This document shows, piece after piece, positions 1-8,396 of a DNA stretch of 39,500 nucleotides. The first letter of the stretch is position 1; every line of letters begins with the position of its first letter. Made by a program: the position numbers and the translations under genes. The notes under the pieces are model-generated. The model ran no database searches. It was not told the DNA's origin and saw only the letters and a program-made list of their open reading frames with translations. Origin of the DNA: Comamonadaceae bacterium (GTDB taxonomy: Bacteria > Pseudomonadota > Gammaproteobacteria > Burkholderiales > Burkholderiaceae_C). The stretch covers positions 1-39,500 of the forward strand of contig CANFZL010000002.1 in assembly GCA_947451205.1 (NCBI GenBank), given 5' to 3'.

Positions 1-981
1 CTGGTGACGGCCGGGCTGAGCCTCTTGGAGGCGTTGAACACGCTGGCCGATAAAGAGGCTGGGGGACCGAGGCGCGCGCTGCTTCAGGCCGTGGTGCATT
101 CAATCTCCGAAGGCCTTGCGCTGTCGATCGCTTTGGAGCGAGCGGGTGAGTTCCCGCCCCTGCTGATCGCCACCGTCACCGCGAGCGAGCAAACCGGTGA
201 CATCGCGACCGCGCTGCTGCGCTACTCCGAGCACCAGCAAGGTCTGCAAACCTTGCGTGACAAGGTGATCGGTGCGGCGATTTACCCCATGCTGCTGTTG
301 GGCGTCGGCACCGTGGTCGTGTTCTTCTTGCTCGGCGTTGTCGTGCCCAAGTTTGCCGTTCTGATCGCGAGCTCTCGGACCGAGTTACCTTGGTCGTCGC
401 GCCTGCTGATGTCATGGGGCCAGTTCGCGTCGGGCCACGCGCAGTACCTGCTCGGCTTTGCCGCAGTGGTCATCGCTGTGGTTGTCATGGCTTGGCGCGC
501 AGCGGCCTCCGCTGGCTTCAAGTCAGGCTGGATCGAACGCCTGCCCTTTGTCGGCTCGCTCGCCCGCCAGTTTCGCCACGCTCAGCTTTATCGCAGCACC
601 GGCATGCTCCTGCGCGGAGGCATTGCCGCACCGCGCGCGCTGCAGCTCAGCGCCAGCTTGCTCGGTGTTGAGGACCAGCGCCGGCTGCACCGGGCTATTG
701 CGCTGGTGCAAGAAGGCAAGGACATCAGCAGCGCGCTCAAGGGCGCGCAGCTCGCCGACACCATTGCTTCGAGCATGCTGGCCGTGGCGCAGCGCACCGG
801 CAGCCTGTCCGAGGTGCTGGAGCGCATCGCCATGTTTTACGAAGCGCGACTGCGCCGTTCTATCGATGTCGGCAGCCGGCTCTTTGAGCCCATTTTGATG
901 ATCTTCATTGGTCTCGTGATCGGTGCCATCGTGGTGTTGATGTATTTGCCCATCTTCGATCTGGCGTCAAGCCTGCAGTGA
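1..981 (+). CDS. gspF: Type II secretion / pilus inner-membrane platform protein (GspF/PilC family), 5' end outside window
   Basis: The reading frame is open from the first base, so the N-terminus lies outside the window. About 326 residues remain of a family that is usually near 400. The visible part has the two-copy T2SSF architecture: a cytoplasmic helical domain, a hydrophobic segment near residues 90-117, a second near 145-165, a second helical domain, and a C-terminal hydrophobic segment ending at MYLPIFDL. The family forms the platform in the inner membrane that couples the ATPase to pseudopilus assembly. It sits 4 bases upstream of the ATPase gene and heads the visible operon. The assignment to the F/PilC family is firm. 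Whether the machine is a true T2SS or an MSHA/type IV pilus-like hybrid cannot be settled from this gene. Confidence 0.9.
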   Translation: MVTAGLSLLEALNTLADKEAGGPRRALLQAVVHSISEGLALSIALERAGEFPPLLIATVTASEQTGDIATALLRYSEHQQGLQTLRDKVIGAAIYPMLLLGVGTVVVFFLLGVVVPKFAVLIASSRTELPWSSRLLMSWGQFASGHAQYLLGFAAVVIAVVVMAWRAAASAGFKSGWIERLPFVGSLARQFRHAQLYRSTGMLLRGGIAAPRALQLSASLLGVEDQRRLHRAIALVQEGKDISSALKGAQLADTIASSMLAVAQRTGSLSEVLERIAMFYEARLRRSIDVGSRLFEPILMIFIGLVIGAIVVLMYLPIFDLASSLQ

Positions 982-985
982 CCAC

Positions 986-2746
986 ATGAAGCTTCTAGAT
1001 CAAACACTGACACTCACGCTATCTCAGTCATCTGCCGTAGTGACGCAGAACCGCGATTCGGAGCGGGGTGCAGTCGTGCTTGATGCCGCGCTCGTGCGTA
1101 AGGCGCTGACCCAGGCCGGTTCGACCCCGCGCATGCAGTGGCTGGCCGACAGCACCGAACTCGACGCCGACGAATTCCTCCGTGCCGCTGCGAATTACTT
1201 TCACCTGGACGCACTGCCCATCGAGCGGCTGCGCCAACTCGTACCGGACTTCTCGATGCTCACCTTCGCCGAGTGTCAGCGCCGTGGCTGTCTGGCCGGC
1301 CAGCTGCCCGGATGCAGCGGGCTGACGATCGCCATTTCAGACCCGACCGACCAAGCCAACTGGATGTGGCTGGAGGCGCGGGTTCGTCAGCTCGGCAGCG
1401 TCAAGACAAATTTTGCGTTGGCGGTGACGTCAGACCTTCGGGCTTGCTTGGTGATTGCCGAAAAAAGTCTGAAGGCGATGGATGGCGTAGACCTCGAGAA
1501 GGGTCTGGGCGATGTTGCCGCCAGCGGCGCGCTGACGATCTCGATCTCGCACATCGACGCGACGACGAGCCCGGTGGTACGACTGGTTGACTCGACGCTG
1601 TACGACGCGCTGCGCTCTGGCGCCAGCGACGTGCACATGGAGACCCACAACAACGGCCTGGTGATCAAGTACCGCATCGACGGTGTGCTCGAAGTCGTCA
1701 AGCAGATCGACAACATCGAGATGGCCCACCAAGCGATTTCGCGCATCAAGGTCGTTTCCGAACTCGACATTGCCGAGCGTCGCATCCCTCAGGACGGGCG
1801 CTTCAGGGTCGTGGCCGAAGACCGCGAAATTGATTTTCGGGTCTCGATCATGCCCAACCTGCTTGGCGAAGATGCCGTGCTGCGGGTGCTCGACCGCAAG
1901 CACCTGACCGGACAGTTTCGCGCCTTGACACTGGACACGCTGAGCTTTGATGCTGCGGTGATCGATTTTATTCGCAAGATCTCCTTGATGCCGTACGGGC
2001 TGTTGCTCGTCACCGGCCCCACCGGCAGCGGCAAGACCACCACGCTGTACGCGGCCATCTCCGAGATCAACACCGGCCTGGACAAGATCATCACCATCGA
2101 GGACCCGATCGAGTACCAACTCAGCGGCGTGCTGCAGATCCCTGTCAACGAAAAAAAGGGGCTGACCTTCGCCCGTGGACTGCGGTCGATCTTGCGCCAC
2201 GACCCCGACAAGATCATGGTCGGGGAAATCCGCGACGCCGAGACCGCGCAAATCGCGGTGCAGGCGGCGCTCACCGGCCACCAAGTGTTCACCACGGTGC
2301 ACGCCAACAACGTGTTTGACGTGATCGGGCGCTTTTCAAATATGGGTGTCGACAGCTACAGCTTGGTGGCGGCGCTCAACGGCATCGTCGCGCAGCGACT
2401 GCTGCGGGGCAACTGCCCGCATTGCAGCGTGCCCACGGTGGTGTCTGAGGACTTGCTCAAGCGATCTGGGTTGCTGGCTCAACAAGCGATCGGAGCGAAT
2501 TTTCGCAAGGGACTGGGCTGCGCCGCGTGTCGGGGCAGCGGTTACAAGGGTCGCCGCGCGATCGCCGAGACGCTGCCCATTAACGACCGCCTGCGCGACC
2601 AGCTTGTCCAGCGCGCCTCGATCTCGCAGATCAAGCAGTCCGCGCGCGCTGATGGGTTCACCGGGCTGCGCGACGCCGCTATTGCGCTGGCGCTCGCCGG
2701 CGAAACAACGCTGGAGGAGATCAACCGTGTTACGCCGGTGGAATGA
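986..2746 (+). CDS. gspE: Secretion/pilus assembly ATPase (GspE/PilB family)
   Basis: The 586-residue protein has the full GspE/PilB layout. An N-terminal T2SSE_N-like domain covers roughly residues 40-160. The nucleotide-binding domain carries Walker A GPTGSGKT at 344-351 (Lys350), an Asp-box region around IEDPIEY, and Walker B with MVGEIRDAET near 409-418. A zinc-binding four-cysteine insert is present, with one CxxC near 476-479 and another near 511-515. The protein should be a cytoplasmic hexameric ATPase that powers pseudopilin extraction and assembly. The start at 986 follows the gspF stop by 4 bases. Its 3' end overlaps the next gene by 20 bases, so the genes are probably translationally coupled. 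PilB, MshE and GspE are hard to separate by eye, so the symbol is approximate. Confidence 0.93.
   Translation: MKLLDQTLTLTLSQSSAVVTQNRDSERGAVVLDAALVRKALTQAGSTPRMQWLADSTELDADEFLRAAANYFHLDALPIERLRQLVPDFSMLTFAECQRRGCLAGQLPGCSGLTIAISDPTDQANWMWLEARVRQLGSVKTNFALAVTSDLRACLVIAEKSLKAMDGVDLEKGLGDVAASGALTISISHIDATTSPVVRLVDSTLYDALRSGASDVHMETHNNGLVIKYRIDGVLEVVKQIDNIEMAHQAISRIKVVSELDIAERRIPQDGRFRVVAEDREIDFRVSIMPNLLGEDAVLRVLDRKHLTGQFRALTLDTLSFDAAVIDFIRKISLMPYGLLLVTGPTGSGKTTTLYAAISEINTGLDKIITIEDPIEYQLSGVLQIPVNEKKGLTFARGLRSILRHDPDKIMVGEIRDAETAQIAVQAALTGHQVFTTVHANNVFDVIGRFSNMGVDSYSLVAALNGIVAQRLLRGNCPHCSVPTVVSEDLLKRSGLLAQQAIGANFRKGLGCAACRGSGYKGRRAIAETLPINDRLRDQLVQRASISQIKQSARADGFTGLRDAAIALALAGETTLEEINRVTPVE
2713..2719 (+). 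promoter_or_regulatory. Ribosome binding site fixing a GTG start inside gspE
   Basis: The string GGAGGAG lies inside the gspE coding sequence, 7 bases before a GTG at 2727. It is a near-perfect Shine-Dalgarno sequence. It sets the start of the following gene within the gspE 3' end, although the same frame is open much further upstream. Confidence 0.75.
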
Positions 2747-3500
2747 CCGGGTGCAGCTGGTGCTGCGCCCACAAGGAATTTTCGCGGCTCGCAGCCATGT
2801 CGGGCTGCGCGCTGTCGAGCGCATCACGCGCCATGCTTTGCCCGAAACAGACCGTTGGGAACAGGCTGAGCTGCTCGGTGCCGCAGCGCTAGTGCTGTCT
2901 GAACTCGACGCCGTGCGCAGCCTGCGCGGCACGCCATTGGACGTTGTCGTCGGTGATGAGTTTGCACACCTCGATGTCGTTCGCGGTGACTTCTTCGTGC
3001 AGACCGATCGGCAGATCGAGCTGCTTGCGCAGGCTTGGGTTGCGGAAGTCCTGGGCAGCGTTGTCGCAGCGCGTTCCATACGCTGGCAACTCCAGCAGGG
3101 CAGTGAGCACCTGTTGGTGGCCACGCTCAACATGCCCCTGCTGCAAGCGATCCATGAGATGGCGCTGGTGCTGGGCATGCGACTGCGCCGCGTCGAGCCG
3201 CTGTTCGCCGCGTGCTGGAATGCGCCGGGCAACCGGTTGCAGGCTGCGGGCGAATGTTTGTTCGCTTGCGCCGAGCTGGGCCACGCGGTCATCGCCTCGG
3301 TGCACAAGGGGGTCATCACCGGCCTGAGCCAAGGGGCTGTGACCCCAGATACGCAGGGCTTAGACCGGCGTGCCGACCGGCTGCTGGCATCGCTGGGTCG
3401 TGACCCAGCCGCGCTGGAGCGCAATGTGCTGACCGGGTACTTTGAAGCAACGGGTCCACGCTGGACGCAGCTGTCTTTGCCCCAAGGGTTGCAACGATGA
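2727..3500 (+). CDS. Unrecognised protein in the PilM/GspL position of the secretion operon
   Basis: The GTG start at 2727 was chosen because GGAGGAG lies 7 bases upstream; the frame extends further 5' only as a shadow of gspE. The product is about 257 residues, starts MLRRWNDRVQLVLRPQG and has no signal peptide or clear membrane segment, so it should be cytoplasmic. I recognise no diagnostic motif. In type IV pilus, MSHA and T2SS operons the gene between the ATPase and the PilN-like gene commonly encodes an actin-like PilM/MshI or the GspL cytoplasmic domain. This protein is shorter than those (about 350 aa), and no actin-type phosphate loops are evident. It overlaps gspE by 20 bases and the pilN-like gene by 4. 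The PilM/GspL role is inferred only from position. Confidence 0.75.
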   Translation: MLRRWNDRVQLVLRPQGIFAARSHVGLRAVERITRHALPETDRWEQAELLGAAALVLSELDAVRSLRGTPLDVVVGDEFAHLDVVRGDFFVQTDRQIELLAQAWVAEVLGSVVAARSIRWQLQQGSEHLLVATLNMPLLQAIHEMALVLGMRLRRVEPLFAACWNAPGNRLQAAGECLFACAELGHAVIASVHKGVITGLSQGAVTPDTQGLDRRADRLLASLGRDPAALERNVLTGYFEATGPRWTQLSLPQGLQR

Positions 3501-4042
3501 AACTCTCAAAAATCGCGCTGAATTTCGGCCCCAAGACGAGGCCTATTCACCAGTTGGCATGGTGGGTTGCGGCTCTGGGCGTCGTGCTGACCATCGCCGC
3601 CACGTCGCAATTGGCGCAGTCGCTGCAAGACGCGGCGCAGCAAGATGAGGCCTTGGCTAATGCGGCGCTGCGTGAACGCGCCCAGGCCCGACCTGCAGTC
3701 AGGTCTGCGGCTTCGCTCGATCCTGTCGTCATCGCGCGCAATCGTTCTGCGCTGCAGGTCATGGCCCGGATGAAGACGCCGTGGAATGAACTGCTGAACA
3801 ACCTAGAAGCCCTGACGACGGCTCAAATCGCGCTGCTGTCGGTAGAGCCGATGCCGCAAAGGGACACGGTGAGGCTTGTCGTCGAGGCTGCCAGCGTAAC
3901 CGACATGCTCGATTATCTGGAATCGCTGCAGGCCCGTAGCGGCTTGACAGAGGTCAGCCTGGTCTCGCACCAGACACAGCTGCTGCAGCCCGGCAAGCCG
4001 GTGCGCTTTCAGGTTCAGGGCACTTGGCGGACGCACCCATGA
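3497..4042 (+). CDS. PilN-like / GspL C-terminal-like inner-membrane assembly protein
   Basis: This is a 181-residue bitopic protein. A short basic N-terminus is followed by one membrane helix near residues 22-42 (LAWWVAALGVVLTIAATS). Next come a helical, Ala/Gln/Glu-rich segment resembling a coiled coil and a small C-terminal ferredoxin-like domain (roughly 90-178). That matches the PilN/fimbrial-assembly topology. PilN-type proteins link the cytoplasmic PilM/ATPase complex to periplasmic PilO/PilP and the secretin. The ATG overlaps the preceding stop by 4 bases and the next gene overlaps its stop by 4. Family sequence identity is weak, as usual for PilN. The call rests on topology, size and its place directly before a PilO-like gene. 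Confidence 0.75.
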   Translation: MKLSKIALNFGPKTRPIHQLAWWVAALGVVLTIAATSQLAQSLQDAAQQDEALANAALRERAQARPAVRSAASLDPVVIARNRSALQVMARMKTPWNELLNNLEALTTAQIALLSVEPMPQRDTVRLVVEAASVTDMLDYLESLQARSGLTEVSLVSHQTQLLQPGKPVRFQVQGTWRTHP

Positions 4043-4575
4043 AGTATTTTTTTCTGCGCTGGAGTCTGGGGCTGCACCGCCGCCTTGGCTGGGCCGGCAT
4101 TCTCGCCATCGTTTTCAGCGCTGCAGCCGCGAGTCTGTGGATGGGGTCACTGCAGATGCAGCATCGTTCGCAGACATTGGCCGAGTCCCATTTGCCGCAT
4201 CCGGTGAACGCCGTCGTGAAGACGCCTGTTGCGGCGCTGGAGCCCTGGCAACAGCTCGCCACGGAGTTGCCTGCGTTTGACGACAACGCAGGCGACCTCA
4301 AACGCATCTTCGCGATCGCCAAGCGCCGCCACATTGCGCTCGACAAAGGGGACTATCAGTTGCTGCGCGACCCGCAGTTGCGGTCGACGAGTTTCGGTGC
4401 TTTGTTTCCAATGCGTGACAACTATGCCAACATCAAAGGCTTCGTCGCTGATGTGCTGCAGGCCTTGCCCTACGCCGTGCTCGAGGAGCTGGCATTCGAC
4501 CGCGGCGATGCATCGAGCCCGCAGCTTGACGCGCGTGTGCGCCTGACCGTCCTCTACCGGGGAGTGGTTGAATGA
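4039..4575 (+). CDS. PilO/GspM-like inner-membrane assembly protein
   Basis: The ATG at 4039 overlaps the previous stop as ATGA. It is preferred over the in-frame TTG at 4024 because every junction around it uses the same 4-base overlap. The 178-residue product has a basic cytoplasmic N-terminus, one membrane helix near residues 19-40 and a periplasmic domain with an alpha/beta fold-like pattern ending in VRLTVLYRGVVE. PilO/GspM proteins dimerise with PilN/GspL and align the platform with the secretin. Sequence recognition is weak and the call rests on size, topology and position. Confidence 0.72.
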   Translation: MKYFFLRWSLGLHRRLGWAGILAIVFSAAAASLWMGSLQMQHRSQTLAESHLPHPVNAVVKTPVAALEPWQQLATELPAFDDNAGDLKRIFAIAKRRHIALDKGDYQLLRDPQLRSTSFGALFPMRDNYANIKGFVADVLQALPYAVLEELAFDRGDASSPQLDARVRLTVLYRGVVE

Positions 4576-5132
4576 AAAAAAGAATTTTTTCCGGGCGCGG
4601 CTTACTCCTGTTGCTCGCAGGCTTGGTCAGCTTCATCGGCGCAGTACGGCTGTCGCCTGGGCACGAAGCCCCCGATACCGTTGGCTCGACGCAGGCTGCG
4701 ACAAAACTTGTGCCCGCCGACCTTGAGCCCCATGTCGCGGTAGAGCCAGCGCCGGATGCAGTTGTCCCTTTAGATTCTGCTGCTGCGGCCCCAGAGCGTA
4801 TAGCCACCGTCGCTCCGCAGGCCGACCCTTTCGGGCCGCGCAGCTGGCTGCCACCGCCGCCTCCCCCGCCGCGTGTTGCCGAGCTTGCGCCGTCACCACC
4901 GCCAGCGCCGACAGCGCCCGCGCTTCCTTTCAGCTTTATCGGCCAGATCGAAAACAGCGGCGGCTCACCCAAGGCATTCCTGACCCACCGCGAATCTCTC
5001 CACATCGTCGCCGCGGGAGACCTGGTTGAAAAGGTCTACCGCGTCGAATCCATCATGCCGACCAAGGTGGTCTTGACCTATCTCCCCATGATGCAAGAGC
5101 AATCAATTAACCTGACCGGGCCGGCCCGATGA
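4572..5132 (+). CDS. PilP/GspC-like periplasmic linker protein with polyproline segment
   Basis: The 186-residue protein has an N-terminal hydrophobic segment after KKR (residues about 10-24), acting as an uncleaved anchor or signal. A long Ala/Pro-rich linker follows, including a run of seven or more prolines near residues 96-104. A compact C-terminal beta domain begins around PFSFIGQIENSGG and contains the GDLVEKVYRVESI stretch typical of PilP and GspC homology regions. These proteins bridge the inner-membrane PilN/PilO complex to the N-terminal domains of the secretin, which is encoded immediately downstream with a 4-base overlap. The polyproline linker could span the periplasm. PilP and GspC cannot be separated by eye. 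Confidence 0.78.
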   Translation: MKKRIFSGRGLLLLLAGLVSFIGAVRLSPGHEAPDTVGSTQAATKLVPADLEPHVAVEPAPDAVVPLDSAAAAPERIATVAPQADPFGPRSWLPPPPPPPRVAELAPSPPPAPTAPALPFSFIGQIENSGGSPKAFLTHRESLHIVAAGDLVEKVYRVESIMPTKVVLTYLPMMQEQSINLTGPAR

Positions 5133-7342
5133 CCATCCGTTTAAGCCTTTTGACACCTAGCCACTTGGGTGCGCCAACCAGCGAGCTGTACCCCGTGCGC
5201 TGCGCGCTGATCGTCCTGGTCAGCCTGATGCTGGCCAGTTGTGCCGGCACGATGCATCACTACGAGGGCATGCGCTTGGCCGCCGCCGGCAAGCGCGACG
5301 AAGGCCTTGAGCAGCTGCGCGCAGCGCATGCCGACGAACCGAGCAATCCGCGCTTCGAGATTGACTTGCTGAAGCAGCAGGCAGCATTTGCTCTCGACTT
5401 GATCAAGCAGGCCGACATCGCGCGAGATCAGGCCCGCAGCGACGAGGCGATCGCGCTGTACGCGCATGCCCTCAAGGTTGACCCGAGCAGTGACCGCGCG
5501 CGCCAGAGCCTGGCGGCACTGAAGCTTGAGGCGCGGCAATCTAGGCTGCTGGTCGAGGCCGAAAGCCTGCTCAAGGACGGGCAGCTCGACGTGGCCCGTT
5601 TGCGTATCAAGGGCGTTCTCACCCAGAGTCCCAGCAGCCAAGCCGCGCAAAGCCTGCTCGAAGCCGTTAACCAAGCCCAAGAAAAAATCGACAGCGCGAA
5701 GGCCGCACGCTTAGCGGCACAGTCGGTGCTGCGCAAACCCGTCTCGTTGCAGTTCCGAGATGCCAATCTGCGCATGGTTTTCGAGGCGCTGTCTCGCACC
5801 ACGGGCCTGAATGTCATCATGGACCGCGACGTGCGCGCAGACCTCAAGACAACGATCTTCGTCAAGGACGCCACGGTCGAAGACACGGTCGATCTGATTC
5901 TTTTGCAGAACCAGCTTGAAAAGCGCGTCATCAATGCCACCACGCTGCTGATTTATCCCAGCACGCCGGCCAAGCAAAAAGATTACCAAGATCTGCAGGT
6001 TCGCATGTTCAGCGTCACCAATGCCGACGTCAAATACATGCAGACTTTGCTCAAGAGCGTGCTCAAGTTCAAGGAGGTCTCGGTAGACGACCGCACAGGC
6101 ATGCTGGTGATTCGCGACACTCCGGATGCCATTGCGGTGGCCGCTAAGGTGATTGCGGCGCACGACGTGGCAGATCCCGAGGTCATGCTCGAGGTTGAGG
6201 TGATGGAAATTTCCAGTAATCGCGCAAGCAATCTGGGTGTGCAGTTCCCGACGTCGCTCACCCTGTCGGCACCGTCGTCGAGCTTGACCGTCGGTGGCCT
6301 CAGGGCCTTGGCACCGAGCAGCCTGATCACCTCGCCGTTGTCGGCAACGCTGAACCTGCAACTCCAAGATGTCGACACCAACTTGCTGGCCAGTCCGCGC
6401 ATTCGCGCGCGCAACAAGGAAAAGGCGCGCATTTTGATCGGCGACCGCATCCCGACGATCACCAACACGGTGACGCCGGTGACGACCGGCACGCCGGTGA
6501 TCACCGGCACCGTGACATACCAAGAAGTTGGCCTGAAGCTGGAGTTCGAACCACAGGTCTACAGCAACCATGACGTGGGCATCAAGATCAACCTAGAGGT
6601 CAGCAACATCGTCCAGCAGTTCACTGACGCGCAAGGCGGCAGGTCCTACCAGATCGGCACCCGCAATGCGCAGACCAGTCTGCGGCTGCACGACGGCGAG
6701 ACCCAGATTCTGGGCGGCCTCATCTCTGATTCTGACCGCAACAGCGCGGATCTGATTCCAGGGCTAGGCCACTTGCCGATGATCGGTCGGCTGTTTGGCA
6801 ACAACAACGGTTCGCGTGGAAAGAGCGAGATCGTCATGTCGATCACGCCTCGCATCGTGCGCGCACCGGCAGTCAACGATCCAGAATTGCGCGAAGTTTT
6901 CTCAGGCACCGAATCCAGCATGCGCGAGCGACCGCTGCGGCTTGAAGCTATCGGCGAACTGCGTCTACCGAGCCCAACACCCGCACCGTCGATACCCGCA
7001 CTTGTTCCCGCGCCAGTCCCAGCAGCAGCGTCCGCAGTTGCCCCTGTCATTGCACCTTCAACTTCACCTGCACCTACACCTGCACCTGCACCTGCACCTG
7101 TCGCGCCTCCGGCAACACCCCCTCCCGCTGCAGCGCAGTCTGTCAACTCTGCACCGACAGAGCCAGCGCCCGAACTCTCGCCCGCGGAACAGCTTCGCAA
7201 CAGACGCCGTCCGCCGATCGTGCCCTACTTGGGTATCGTTCCAACACCGCCGCAAGCTGCACCGCCTCCGGCAACCGTCACCGCGCCTGAAGAGCCGAGC
7301 GCATTGCAGTCCATCAACGCAATGGAGCAGGCAGACGCATGA
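5129..7342 (+). CDS. gspD: Outer-membrane secretin lipoprotein with N-terminal TPRs and Pro/Ala-rich tail
   Basis: The 737-residue product has a hydrophobic signal ending in LMLASC with the lipobox cysteine at residue 38. If an in-frame GTG at 5195 were the real start, the signal would be more conventional, but the ATG at 5129 overlaps the previous stop by 4 bases. TPR-like helical pairs follow at about 45-190. An STN/N0-like domain begins near KPVSLQFRDANLRMVFEAL (about 204-270), then an N1-type domain, then the secretin domain ending at about residue 575 with the LIPGLGHLPMIGRLF signature. From about 610 to the end the protein is low-complexity Pro/Ala. Secretins form the outer-membrane channel for pseudopilus substrates or pili. 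TPR plus secretin in one chain is more like MSHA/Tfp-type secretins than classical GspD. Confidence 0.92.
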   Translation: MTIRLSLLTPSHLGAPTSELYPVRCALIVLVSLMLASCAGTMHHYEGMRLAAAGKRDEGLEQLRAAHADEPSNPRFEIDLLKQQAAFALDLIKQADIARDQARSDEAIALYAHALKVDPSSDRARQSLAALKLEARQSRLLVEAESLLKDGQLDVARLRIKGVLTQSPSSQAAQSLLEAVNQAQEKIDSAKAARLAAQSVLRKPVSLQFRDANLRMVFEALSRTTGLNVIMDRDVRADLKTTIFVKDATVEDTVDLILLQNQLEKRVINATTLLIYPSTPAKQKDYQDLQVRMFSVTNADVKYMQTLLKSVLKFKEVSVDDRTGMLVIRDTPDAIAVAAKVIAAHDVADPEVMLEVEVMEISSNRASNLGVQFPTSLTLSAPSSSLTVGGLRALAPSSLITSPLSATLNLQLQDVDTNLLASPRIRARNKEKARILIGDRIPTITNTVTPVTTGTPVITGTVTYQEVGLKLEFEPQVYSNHDVGIKINLEVSNIVQQFTDAQGGRSYQIGTRNAQTSLRLHDGETQILGGLISDSDRNSADLIPGLGHLPMIGRLFGNNNGSRGKSEIVMSITPRIVRAPAVNDPELREVFSGTESSMRERPLRLEAIGELRLPSPTPAPSIPALVPAPVPAAASAVAPVIAPSTSPAPTPAPAPAPVAPPATPPPAAAQSVNSAPTEPAPELSPAEQLRNRRRPPIVPYLGIVPTPPQAAPPPATVTAPEEPSALQSINAMEQADA
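7065..7100 (+). repeat. Hexanucleotide tandem repeat inside the secretin gene
   Basis: Six consecutive 6-base units of CACCTG occur here, the second with a G-to-A change at its last base. They encode alternating Ala/Thr-Pro dipeptides in the secretin tail. Gain or loss of units would keep the frame and only change tail length. Confidence 0.85.
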
Positions 7343-7980
7343 ACGCCACTCGTGAGCGGATTCGCAGCGTTTCAGCAGGCGGGTTCACGCTGATCGAACT
7401 GCTCGTCACGCTGGCGTTGGTGGGGCTGGTTGCGCTGGTCGCCGTGCCGCTGACCGAGATCAGCTCGCTGCGACAGAAAGAGTTTGACTTACGTCTTAAC
7501 CTGCGCACGATCCGTGTTGCGCTGGATGCTTACAAAGCGGGCGTCGACGCCGGGGAGATCGCTCGCGAGACCGGCGCCTCGGGCTATCCACCCACGTTGG
7601 AGGTGTTGGTGAATGGTGTGGACGCCGTGGCCAAACCAGCCCCGCCCGGACCGAATGCGGGCACGCTGGCGCGCACATCGCCGCAGTGGGATATGCCCGG
7701 CTCAACGAGCACGGGTATGTTGGCGCGCACATCGCAGCTGTGGGATGCGCCGGCCACGCCGGCGTCTGCTGCGAGCGCGCCAGCCAAGCGTTATTACTTT
7801 CTGCGCAAGGTGCCACGCGACCCATTCTTCGAAGGCGATGCGGTTGAAGCCTCGCAGACTTGGGTACTGCGCAGCTACGCCAGCCGGCCCGACAGTCCGC
7901 AGCCCGGCGCCGACGTTTTCGACGTGACGTCGAAGTCCAACCGAACAGCGCTGGACGGCACGCCGTACAGCAGCTGGTGA
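7339..7980 (+). CDS. Type II secretion pseudopilin, GspG-like, with enlarged loop
   Basis: The 213-residue protein has a class III prepilin signal: a short basic leader, then G|FTLIELLV with Gly at the cleavage site and Glu at mature position 5, then a hydrophobic helix. The C-terminal part (KVPRDPFFEG and a TWVLRSY segment) resembles the GspG globular domain. About 60 extra residues lie in the middle, including a tandem duplication of 18 residues. It is made in the cytoplasm, processed by a prepilin peptidase (not encoded here) and polymerised into a pseudopilus. The start overlaps the secretin stop by 4 bases. Confidence 0.9.
   Translation: MNATRERIRSVSAGGFTLIELLVTLALVGLVALVAVPLTEISSLRQKEFDLRLNLRTIRVALDAYKAGVDAGEIARETGASGYPPTLEVLVNGVDAVAKPAPPGPNAGTLARTSPQWDMPGSTSTGMLARTSQLWDAPATPASAASAPAKRYYFLRKVPRDPFFEGDAVEASQTWVLRSYASRPDSPQPGADVFDVTSKSNRTALDGTPYSSW
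7660..7752 (+). repeat. 18-codon tandem duplication in pseudopilin gene
   Basis: Two copies of a segment reading G-x-LARTSxxWDxP begin 54 bases apart, at codons 108 and 126 of the pseudopilin. The 12-base core GCGCGCACATCG is identical at 7669-7680 and 7723-7734. The copies have diverged elsewhere, so the duplication is not brand new. It enlarges a loop of the globular domain without changing frame. Confidence 0.8.
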
Positions 7981-8396
7981 CTAAGCCATTTATGCGACTG
8001 CGACACTGCTCAAATATCCCGCAAGGCTTCACGCTGATCGAACTGATGGTGGTGATGGTGCTGATCGCTCTGTTGCTGACGATTGCCGTGCCGCGCTACT
8101 TCGGCCTCATCGACGGCGGACAAATCAAGGTTCAGCAACAGAACCAAGCCGTGATGCGCGACGCCATCGACAAGTACCACGGTGATCAAGGGCGCTATCC
8201 AGACACGCTCAATGACCTGGTCATGAAGCACTATCTGCGCGAGATTCCGGTGGATCCAGTGACGCAAACGCGGAACTGGATCACCGTGGCGCCGCGTGAA
8301 GGCAGCTTGGGTGCGGTGTACGACGTGTTGTCGACTAAACCGAATGTGCCTACCAAGCCCAACGTGTCCGCCGACATGGCGACCGCTGCGCCATGA
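7977..8396 (+). CDS. gspG: Type II secretion major-type pseudopilin (GspG-like)
   Basis: The prepilin signature QG|FTLIELMVVMVLIAL is followed by a membrane helix and a short GspG-like globular domain. That domain includes QGRYPDTLNDLV and a DPVTQTRNWITV segment, as in GspG proteins of about 140 residues. The GTG at 7977 makes a GTGA overlap with the preceding stop, matching the other junctions of this operon. The alternative ATG at 7992 would give a 134-residue precursor with a shorter leader. Neither has a strong ribosome site. It is the likeliest major pseudopilin. The next gene overlaps it by 4 bases. Confidence 0.88.
   Translation: MTKPFMRLRHCSNIPQGFTLIELMVVMVLIALLLTIAVPRYFGLIDGGQIKVQQQNQAVMRDAIDKYHGDQGRYPDTLNDLVMKHYLREIPVDPVTQTRNWITVAPREGSLGAVYDVLSTKPNVPTKPNVSADMATAAP

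Noticed and set aside
2346-2726. Upstream extension of the gene starting at 2727
   Set aside because: It overlaps the well-conserved zinc region of gspE in another frame, while a near-perfect ribosome site marks the GTG at 2727.
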